Assembly (NCBI GenBank): GCA_023145485.1
Contig: JAGLDT010000108.1
Coordinates: 1 to 8,863, forward strand
Source of the DNA: Cocleimonas sp.
GTDB lineage: Bacteria > Pseudomonadota > Gammaproteobacteria > Thiotrichales > Thiotrichaceae
DNA length: 8,863 bases
Reading direction: 5' to 3'
The position numbers and the translations under genes are program-made. Positions 1 through 5,440 of this stretch are shown in pieces (positions within the stretch are counted from its first letter, which is position 1; each line of letters begins with the position of its first letter). Below the pieces are notes generated by a model, which did not search any database, was not told the origin of the DNA, and saw only the letters and a list, made by a program, of their open reading frames with translations.

Positions 1-83
1 TTTGTTTCTGCTTGAGTTATCTCAAAAGGCGCATAGTTATTCTACACAACGATTGAGAGCATTCAAGCTGGAGAAAAAACAAG
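1..83. repeat. Dispersed hairpin repeat, copy 1 (cut by window start)
   Basis: This stretch aligns by hand with 5293-5378 at about 60 of 72 positions over its first 70 bases, including the shared blocks AAGGCGCATAGT and AGAGCATTCAAGCTGG. It folds on itself: 10-25 (GCTTGAGTTATCTCAA) pairs with 53-68 at 13 of 16 positions, leaving a small inner region around GCGCATAG...CTAC. Nothing in it looks coding. The terminal inverted repeats seen around copy 2 are not clear here: the left end lies outside the window, and the right side (about 84-125) is only weakly similar to the copy 2 arm. I do not recognise the family. Confidence 0.7.
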
Positions 84-155
84 ACGTTTATCATCATAAT
101 TCAACCTTTGATTGGTATTAAAGTCGTTGTTTTTATTAAAAAAGTATATTTATTT

Positions 156-177
156 GGGTGAAATTTTAATTTCACCC
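156..177. promoter_or_regulatory. Perfect 10-bp inverted repeat with 2-nt loop
   Basis: GGGTGAAATT at 156-165 is followed by TT and then AATTTCACCC at 168-177, a perfect palindrome. It lies 53 bp before the start of the RTX-type gene. No T-run follows on either strand, so it is not a typical intrinsic terminator. It could be an operator for a dimeric regulator or a stem-loop in the 5' leader. Several AT-rich -10-like hexamers (such as TATATT at 145-150) lie just upstream, but none has a convincing -35 partner, so no promoter is called. Confidence 0.5.
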
Positions 178-230
178 AGCGTTTGTAAAAGGAACAAGCG
201 TTCAGTTTTAATAAATCTAAGGATGGATTC

Positions 231-2510
231 ATGATTAACACTACAAGTATGCAGATTAGTGTGCCTATGCAGAATACTAATCAACTCACTGATATTAAAA
301 ATACACTCAGTGAATTACAAAAACTTCCCGCATCGACATCGTTACCGCTAGCGACATTAAACAGCTTATTGCAATTAGTGCAAAATTTAGTAAAAGAGCT
401 AGGGGATAGTCACAGTACACAGGATAAGCCAGCCCATAAAGAGGGCGAAATAAATAAGCCAGAACTCAAAAATAATCCTGCTTCCACTCATTCTTCAAAT
501 GAAATTGTTGGAACAGAAGGGGATGATCTATTAAACGGTAATCATGACAATAATAGAATGCAAGGATTAGGCGGAGATGATCGCTTATTGGGTCGTCAAG
601 GAAATGATGTTATGTTGGGTGGTTCAGGTGATGACCAGCTCTATGGGGGAAGTGGCGATGATAATCTTATTGGGGGAAGTGGTGATGATTATTTAGCAGG
701 TGGAAGAGGAAATAATCAACTATCAGGCGGTAATGGTAATGATATTTTAAACAGTCGTTTAGGGAATGACTTTTTAGATGGTGGTAGTGGTAATGATACC
801 GCTAGAGTCAGAGCAAATATTGATGATTATTCGATTGAAGTAACAGATCAAGATCCACCTGTTATTGGTCCAGCTATTCCACAGAACGATGATCTTCCTG
901 CAATTGGTGCAGAGGATGACTCTAAGATTATCCTAACCCATAAAGAAACAGGTCAACGAATTGAAGTCATCAATACAGAAAGTTTTAAATTTAATGATGT
1001 GACACTGTCTCTCGATGAAATGAAGGCGCGAGCAGAGACAACGACACCACCGAATAATCAAATTGCTTTGTCTGACGCTGAACAAGAGGGTGTTCTTGGT
1101 GTCTTTGGCTCATCGGGCGCAATGGGCAATGCTGGGGTTCGTGTGATTGATAATGATGGTGATGGTCAAATCAGTACGGGTGATACGGCGATTTTAGCCA
1201 CAGGCAATGCTAACAGTGTCTCTCAGCAATTTAAGGACTTGTCAGATGATGATATTACATCAATCAATAACCATGTTGATGAATCTCAGGTACAGCTTAC
1301 CGCCGCGCAACAGTTTGCTGCTGAAGCAGTAACAGGGTTAAGTAATATTTATATCAATGATGAGGATGACTCAGGAACACTGAGTGAAGGTGATATTGCA
1401 GTAAGCTCTGGGCCTGATTCACAACAATATACATTAACTGCATCAGATGTTGATGCTATTCTCTCTTTTCAGCCCCCTTATGTTGAGATAACACCTGTTC
1501 AACAAACCGCTATTGAATCAGTCTTTGGTATAAAAGATCCTATTGTTGATGATCATGATCTTTCAGGAACACTTAGCGAAGGTGATATTATTAGAGGCTC
1601 AGATCCATCGGATAAAGCGATTACTTTAACGGCTGCAAATATTGATGCGATTAATAGTAACATCATGGATCAACCCCCTCGTGTAGAAATAACAGCAGCA
1701 CAGAAAAGTGCTATTCAATCAGTGACAGGATTATCTGATATTTATGTGAATGATAACGATAGCTCTGCGTCTCTAAGTGAGGGCGATATAGTCATAAGTG
1801 CTCGTTCTGGCGATCAACATGAACTAACAGCAACTGATTTAGAGATGATTAATTCTTTCCAACCGCCTTACGTGGATAACTTAAACCCTACTCAGCTCAA
1901 TGCCATTGAAACGCGGACTGGGTTAAGTGATTTCCATGTTGATGATAATGACTTATCAGGCGAATTGAGTGTTGGCGATACTGTTGTTAGTTTAGATGAC
2001 GAGATCGCAAGTGTTACCTTAACAGCAGATGATATTACTGCGATTAAGGAAAATAGTGTGACAGGTCCAATGAATATTGGAGCTGATTTAAAATCATTAT
2101 TAGAGCAAAGTCCTGATTTTAGTAATATTGAGATTTACTCAGGGTCAAATAACGGTAGATTAGGTGCAGGAGATATAGTCGTTGCGGATAGTAGTAACCC
2201 TGATTCTGCAACGTATACACTGACTCTTGATGATGAAATTAATAACACACTGAATGGCATATCATTGGACAGTGTGCTTCCACGAGTCTCTTTGTCAACA
2301 CAGGAACAGGAAGACCTTACCGCAATAGCTACAACATTTACCACCCCAGTTGATCATGGCGTTTATGTGTTTGATCACGATAAAAGTGGGAGCTTTAGCG
2401 CAGGTGATACCATTATTCCTATTGACTCATCAGGCCCAATGTATGATATCACCGAAGATGATATAGCCAATAATATGTTATTTGATCAGCCATTTGATTT
2501 TAACACCTAA
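231..2510 (+). CDS. RTX / EF-hand tandem-repeat calcium-binding protein
   Basis: 759 residues, acidic and without a Sec signal peptide or membrane segment. Residues 1-90 are a polar N-terminal region. Residues 94-190 hold about ten RTX nonapeptides (GGSGDDQLY, GGSGDDNLI, GGSGDDYLA and variants), which form Ca2+-binding beta-rolls. Residues 191-265 resemble the domain that often follows RTX repeats. Residues 275-759 hold seven units of about 64-78 residues, each with a helix like TAAQQFAAEAVTGL, a 12-residue loop of type DxDxSGxLSxGD, and a segment like YTLTASDVDAI. The loops start near 307, 377, 441, 508, 572, 637 and 715; the sixth (SGSNNGRLGAGD) has lost most acidic ligands. RTX proteins without a Sec signal usually leave by type I secretion using an uncleaved C-terminal signal; the end here (MLFDQPFDFNT) is compatible, but no transporter gene is in the window. 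AAGGA at 219-223 supports the ATG at 231. The ligand or role (adhesin, surface protein or enzyme) is unknown; no catalytic motif was seen. Confidence 0.85.
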   Translation: MINTTSMQISVPMQNTNQLTDIKNTLSELQKLPASTSLPLATLNSLLQLVQNLVKELGDSHSTQDKPAHKEGEINKPELKNNPASTHSSNEIVGTEGDDLLNGNHDNNRMQGLGGDDRLLGRQGNDVMLGGSGDDQLYGGSGDDNLIGGSGDDYLAGGRGNNQLSGGNGNDILNSRLGNDFLDGGSGNDTARVRANIDDYSIEVTDQDPPVIGPAIPQNDDLPAIGAEDDSKIILTHKETGQRIEVINTESFKFNDVTLSLDEMKARAETTTPPNNQIALSDAEQEGVLGVFGSSGAMGNAGVRVIDNDGDGQISTGDTAILATGNANSVSQQFKDLSDDDITSINNHVDESQVQLTAAQQFAAEAVTGLSNIYINDEDDSGTLSEGDIAVSSGPDSQQYTLTASDVDAILSFQPPYVEITPVQQTAIESVFGIKDPIVDDHDLSGTLSEGDIIRGSDPSDKAITLTAANIDAINSNIMDQPPRVEITAAQKSAIQSVTGLSDIYVNDNDSSASLSEGDIVISARSGDQHELTATDLEMINSFQPPYVDNLNPTQLNAIETRTGLSDFHVDDNDLSGELSVGDTVVSLDDEIASVTLTADDITAIKENSVTGPMNIGADLKSLLEQSPDFSNIEIYSGSNNGRLGAGDIVVADSSNPDSATYTLTLDDEINNTLNGISLDSVLPRVSLSTQEQEDLTAIATTFTTPVDHGVYVFDHDKSGSFSAGDTIIPIDSSGPMYDITEDDIANNMLFDQPFDFNT

Positions 2511-2524
2511 ATTTTATGGCATCT

Positions 2525-2576
2525 GTTGACTAAAAATCTCTGTCAACGCCCCCTGAGCTAAAGACTCAGGGGGGGG
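2525..2576 (+). terminator. Tandem hairpins after the RTX gene, likely terminator
   Basis: Two adjacent stem-loops begin 15 bp after the stop codon. The first pairs GTTGAC (2525-2530) with GTCAAC (2542-2547). The second pairs CCCCCTGAG (2549-2557) with CTCAGGGGG (2565-2573) across a 7-base loop. The second is strong and GC-rich in an AT-rich background. The downstream T-run is weak and displaced (CCTTTTAT near 2584), so this is an imperfect intrinsic terminator. A run of eight G residues at 2569-2576 makes up the 3' arm and its extension. Confidence 0.6.
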
Positions 2577-2670
2577 CTAACGATCCTTTTATAAAAATGC
2601 AAACGTTGTAATTAAAGTATCTATCATTATCAGTCATTTCACCTGACTCCATCTGTCAGATAGTTCCTAA

Positions 2671-2699
2671 TGTAAATTGACTACTATTTGTGTTATGCT
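2671..2699 (+). promoter_or_regulatory. Candidate extended -10 promoter for the tonB-yqgE-ruvX-pyrR operon
   Basis: TGTTATGCT at 2691-2699 fits an extended -10 element (TGn followed by TATGCT). The hexamer 17 bp upstream, TGTAAA at 2671-2676, is a weak -35, as expected for extended -10 promoters. TTGACT at 2677-2682 is a better -35 by sequence but only 11 bp away. Transcription would start near 2706, immediately before an inverted repeat TTTACAG (2707-2713) / CTGTAAA (2726-2732), giving a leader of about 80 nt. This is prediction from sequence only. Confidence 0.35.
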
Positions 2700-2785
2700 G
2701 AGGCGGTTTACAGGCGGATATAAATCTGTAAATTTTCGAATTCAAAAACTACAATAAATATAAGATACTGAATTTATAAATTGCT

Positions 2786-3664
2786 ATGTCATTTTTCTCA
2801 AATATAAATCCCTTTACGATTACTTTGCCCGTGGCGGCTGCTGTGCATGTCGCGGTTATTGCAGGTGTTGGTTTTGGTTTGCCAGAAGGCGGTAAAGTAC
2901 AACATGCTCCACTTTTGGATATTACGCTGGTCAACACACATTCTGATAAAGCACCTGATAAAGTTGATTATATTGCTCAAGCGAATCAGCAAGGTAGCGG
3001 TACATTAGATAAAAAAGGGCGTCCTAGTAGTCCATTGGCTTCAACTAATCCAGATGATATGGCGGGTGAATCGCCTATAAAATCATTTAAATCAGCACCT
3101 GATGTTAAGCCGAAACCGACTCCCCAGATTTTGACCACGAAGGGAAACACAACTAAGCGTGTGGATAAGCAACCTGAACAAGATGAGATGAAAGACCCTC
3201 AACTACTTGATAAGGAAATATCAGATGAAACGGATGAGATAGCGCAGTTAATGGCAGAAATGAGTAAGGAGGAACAGCATTATGCGAACCGTCCTCGGAT
3301 TCATTTTATTGACTCAATTAGTGCAAAAAGTGCTGTTGAAGCAGAGTATATTGATGCATGGGCAAAAAAACTAGAACGTATTGGTAATATTAATTTCCCT
3401 AAAGAGGCGCTTAGGCTAAGCTTGAGCGGTACATTAATATTAAATGCAACACTTGACCGAGCTGGGCGTATTGTGGAAATTGGTATTGATAGTTCATCAG
3501 GATCTAGGATTCTGGATAATGCTGCATTACGCATTGTAAAACTTGCTTCACCTTATGAACCTTTACCGCGTGAAATCCGTAAGAAATATGACCGACTTAA
3601 TATTACACGTTCGATTATTTTCCATCGAGAAAAAGGCGGAAAGCCTCCTTTTTATACTCAGTAA
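2786..3664 (+). CDS. TonB-family energy transducer (TonB3-like)
   Basis: 292 residues with the standard TonB plan. There is a short cytoplasmic N-terminus, one hydrophobic segment at about 11-32 (TITLPVAAAVHVAVIAGVGF) that anchors it in the inner membrane, a charged Lys/Pro/Asp-rich periplasmic linker at about 50-185, and a TonB C-terminal domain at about 190-280. Family signatures are GNINFPKEA (200-208), the GTLILNATLDRAGRI strand region (215-229) and SSSGSRILDNAALRIV (236-251). TonB proteins couple the ExbB/ExbD proton-motive complex to outer-membrane receptors. The position directly before yqgE-ruvX matches PA0406 (tonB3) of P. aeruginosa, reported to affect twitching motility and type IV pilus assembly rather than iron uptake. 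The start has no clear Shine-Dalgarno sequence, but the membrane segment sits properly relative to this ATG. First gene of a four-gene operon; yqgE follows after 20 bp. No exbBD is nearby. Confidence 0.88.
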   Translation: MSFFSNINPFTITLPVAAAVHVAVIAGVGFGLPEGGKVQHAPLLDITLVNTHSDKAPDKVDYIAQANQQGSGTLDKKGRPSSPLASTNPDDMAGESPIKSFKSAPDVKPKPTPQILTTKGNTTKRVDKQPEQDEMKDPQLLDKEISDETDEIAQLMAEMSKEEQHYANRPRIHFIDSISAKSAVEAEYIDAWAKKLERIGNINFPKEALRLSLSGTLILNATLDRAGRIVEIGIDSSSGSRILDNAALRIVKLASPYEPLPREIRKKYDRLNITRSIIFHREKGGKPPFYTQ

Positions 3665-3684
3665 CTTTTTACAAGGAATGTATT

Positions 3685-4254
3685 ATGTCTACTGAAATGA
3701 TCAGTCTTAAAAATCACTTGTTAATTGCAATGCCTAATACGCATAGCCCTACCTTTGATCGTACCGTGACGCTGGTTTGTCTTCATGATGATAAAGGCTC
3801 TTTTGGAATCACGATTAATCGTCCAATTAATAATATTACGGTTGGCGATATTTTTGATCAGTTAAACTTATCAACTGATGATGGTGATCTCAATGAAAAA
3901 CGTGCGCTTTCGGGCGGACCATTAGAGTCTAAACAAGGTTTTGTGCTCCATGATACCGATAGACGCTGGGAGAGCACGTTGCGTATTTCAGATGAGCTAG
4001 CGATTACGTCCTCGCGGGATATATTAGAAGATATTATTAACGGAGATGGTCCTGATAACTTTCTTCTTACCCTTGGTTGTGCCAACTGGGAGCCACAACA
4101 ACTTGAAGAAGAAATGATGTCGAATGCATGGCTAACTTGCCCTGTTAAAAACAGTATTTTATTCGACTTGCCTTATCAACAACGCTGGGAAGCTGCCGCA
4201 GATAGTCTCGGTATTGATCTATCCCGTATGAGCAATAGTGTTGGTCATGCCTAA
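3685..4254 (+). CDS. yqgE: YqgE/AlgH family protein (UPF0301)
   Basis: 189 residues, the normal full length. Conserved family blocks are all present: HLLIAMP (11-17), GSFGITINRP (38-47), SGGPLESKQGFVLH (76-89), LGCANWEPQQLEEE (130-143), NAWLT (147-151) and the C-terminal LPYQQRWEAAADSLGID (162-178) ending in GHA. The protein is cytosolic by its lack of signal or membrane segments. The biochemical role of the family is unsettled; the name AlgH comes from an alginate regulation phenotype in Pseudomonas. AAGGA at 3673-3677 supports the ATG. It lies between tonB and ruvX with 20 bp on each side, the conserved arrangement in which yqgE precedes ruvX. Confidence 0.95.
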   Translation: MSTEMISLKNHLLIAMPNTHSPTFDRTVTLVCLHDDKGSFGITINRPINNITVGDIFDQLNLSTDDGDLNEKRALSGGPLESKQGFVLHDTDRRWESTLRISDELAITSSRDILEDIINGDGPDNFLLTLGCANWEPQQLEEEMMSNAWLTCPVKNSILFDLPYQQRWEAAADSLGIDLSRMSNSVGHA

Positions 4255-4274
4255 TTTCATCTTGAACCTCTGAT

Positions 4275-4703
4275 ATGTCAACCGTCATGTGTTTTGACTT
4301 TGGGCTTGTGCGCACAGGTGTTGCAATAGGCAATACCATTACCATGACCGCAACACCAGAAACAACCCTACACAGTAAAAACAATAAACCCGATTGGGAG
4401 GCTATTTCACACCTGATAATAATATGGAAACCTAGCCAATTAGTGGTTGGGTTGCCCACTAATTTAGAGGGCAGTGATACCCATGCAACGGCATCGGTTA
4501 GACGTTTTTGTAACCAGCTACAAGGGCGTTATCAGCTACCCGTTGCGCAGGAAAATGAGCAGTATAGTTCCATTGAAGCAGCTCAACGCCTGAAAGAAAC
4601 CCGCCAGTGTGGTCGTAAAAAGAAAGTTAGCAAAGAAGATGTTGATCAAATTGCTGCGACTATTATTTTAGAAAACTACTTTAGAACGATTCAAAGCCAA
4701 TGA
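4275..4703 (+). CDS. ruvX: RuvX/YqgF, putative pre-16S rRNA nuclease
   Basis: 142 residues of RNase H-like fold, about the usual family size. YqgF/RuvX matures the 5' end of 16S rRNA in E. coli and was earlier called a putative Holliday junction resolvase. The first strand has CFDFGLVRTGVAIG (6-19) with Asp8 as the expected metal ligand, then LVVGLPTNLEG (56-66), then ENEQYSSIEA (93-102) where most homologs have DER[LF][ST]T, and VDQIAATIILENYF (123-136) with Asp124 as the last acidic ligand. The acidic Glu95 is kept, but the flanking Asp and Arg are Asn94 and Gln96. There is no good Shine-Dalgarno sequence before the ATG; a second ATG at 4287 would leave only three residues before Asp8. The stop overlaps the pyrR start (ATGA at 4700-4703), so the two are probably translationally coupled. 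Confidence 0.93.
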   Translation: MSTVMCFDFGLVRTGVAIGNTITMTATPETTLHSKNNKPDWEAISHLIIIWKPSQLVVGLPTNLEGSDTHATASVRRFCNQLQGRYQLPVAQENEQYSSIEAAQRLKETRQCGRKKKVSKEDVDQIAATIILENYFRTIQSQ

Positions 4704-5209
4704 GTAACTATCATTATAATATTCCAGAATACCTTGACCAAATGGCATCCCAACTCAGTCAATACTTGAGTGATCATCAAATAGAAAAGCCATTAATGGT
4801 CGGTATTCACTCCGCAGGCGTCTGGTTAGCCCAAGCATTGCATCGTAAATTAGATTTAGAAGAAACATTAGCTGAACTAAACACCAGTTTCTACCGTGAT
4901 GATTTCAACCGTATTGGCTTGCACGGGCAAATAAAACCCTCAAAAATGCCAATCAGTGTAGAAAATAAACATATTATCTTGGTTGATGATGTGCTTTACA
5001 CAGGAAGAACGATCCGAGCCGCCATGAATGAGCTATTTGACTACGGACGACCTGCCAGTATCACTGTAGTGGTATTAATTGATAGGGGTGGCAGGGAATT
5101 ACCCATATCAGCACAGGTCATTGGTTTTCATCAACAATTACCCGCAGACAGTGACTTTAAACTATCAGATAGTGAGCAACTGGCGTTAAGTATTATACAA
5201 AAACCGTAA
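4700..5209 (+). CDS. pyrR: PyrR, uracil phosphoribosyltransferase / pyr regulator homolog
   Basis: 169 residues, phosphoribosyltransferase fold. The PRPP-binding loop is clear at HIILVDDVLYTGRTIRAA (91-108). Other PyrR features are TSFYRDDF (62-69) and VLIDRGGRELPI (125-136). The enzyme converts uracil and PRPP to UMP; in Gram-positive bacteria PyrR also binds pyr mRNA to control attenuation, a function not established for most Gram-negative homologs. It is the last gene of the operon, starting inside the ruvX stop. In Pseudomonas the next genes are pyrB and a pyrC-like gene; here none follows and a repeat element occupies the space. A Shine-Dalgarno-like TAAGGAG directly at its stop codon (5207-5213) has no start codon at a useful distance. 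Confidence 0.93.
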   Translation: MSNYHYNIPEYLDQMASQLSQYLSDHQIEKPLMVGIHSAGVWLAQALHRKLDLEETLAELNTSFYRDDFNRIGLHGQIKPSKMPISVENKHIILVDDVLYTGRTIRAAMNELFDYGRPASITVVVLIDRGGRELPISAQVIGFHQQLPADSDFKLSDSEQLALSIIQKP

Positions 5210-5218
5210 GGAGTGAAA

Positions 5219-5401
5219 ATTCAATAACGCCGTTACTTGGGTCTTCTTTAGGGCTGAGGATTTAATAACATCCGAAACTATAACTCAGAATTTTTGTTTC
5301 AGATTGGATGCTCTCAGAAGGCGCATAGTCATTCTACGCAACGATCTTAGAGCATTCAAGCTGGGATAAAAAGGCAAGTTAGCGTTCGGGCGTTATTGAA
5401 T
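5219..5401. repeat. Extra partial arm giving a perfect 13-bp inverted repeat
   Basis: ATTCAATAACGCC at 5219-5231 is the exact reverse complement of GGCGTTATTGAAT at 5389-5401. The second arm lies inside the right terminal inverted repeat of the element at 5244-5418, whose own left partner for it (5260-5272, TTTAATAACATCC region) is less perfect. The left side therefore carries two tandem versions of the same arm segment, about 40 bp apart, that could compete for the single right arm. It may be the remnant of an older or nested insertion. Confidence 0.6.
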
Positions 5402-5418
5402 CCTCAGTCCTAAAGAAA
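5244..5418. mobile_element. MITE-like element, ~175 bp, with 33-bp terminal inverted repeats
   Basis: The left end 5244-5276 (TTCTTTAGGGCTGAGGATTT, then AATAACATCCGAA) matches the reverse complement of the right end 5386-5418 at 29 of 33 positions. Three of the four mismatches would be G-U pairs in RNA. The element has no reading frame of useful size; the first ATG (5308) opens only six codons. Its centre is the second copy of the hairpin repeat. Size, long terminal inverted repeats, lack of coding capacity and a second copy nearby are the features of a miniature inverted-repeat element. No clear target-site duplication is visible and no transposase is in the window, so mobility is inferred. 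It fills almost all of the pyrR-yeaH gap and ends 22 bp before the yeaH ATG. Confidence 0.6.
5293..5378. repeat. Dispersed hairpin repeat, copy 2 (core of the MITE-like element)
   Basis: This aligns with the first 83 bases of the window in the same orientation. The inner stem pairs 5303-5318 (ATTGGATGCTCTCAGA) with 5345-5360 (TCTTAGAGCATTCAAG) at 13 of 16 positions. A smaller possible stem within it pairs GCATAG (5323-5328) with CTACGC (5334-5339) with one mismatch. Compared with copy 1, A25 has become G and its pairing T has become C, so the base pair is kept. The core thus appears conserved as a structure, not only as a sequence. Confidence 0.7.
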
Positions 5419-5440
5419 GTATAAATAAGGAGACGCGAGC

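Noticed and set aside
231..2510. CRISPR-like or satellite repeats suggested by the repetitive RTX gene.
   Set aside because: The periodicity follows codons for nonapeptides and ~65-residue protein units; the DNA copies are diverged and the frame is open throughout.
2569..2576. Run of eight G residues as a phase-variable tract.
   Set aside because: It lies between genes as part of the terminator hairpin, not in a coding region or promoter spacer, so there is no evident switching role.
2651..2661. Short palindrome ATCTGTCAGAT upstream of the tonB-like gene as an operator.
   Set aside because: Five-base arms are expected by chance in a region this size and nothing else supports it.
2677..2699. 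TTGACT at 2677 paired with TATGCT at 2694 as a standard promoter.
   Set aside because: The spacer is only 11 bp, too short for a sigma-70 promoter; the extended -10 reading was preferred.
5396..5425. TTGAAT and TATAAA with an 18-bp gap, a possible outward promoter at the right end of the MITE-like element.
   Set aside because: The predicted start (near 5432) would fall inside or after the yeaH ribosome-binding site AAGGAG, leaving an almost leaderless message; the match may be due to AT-rich sequence.
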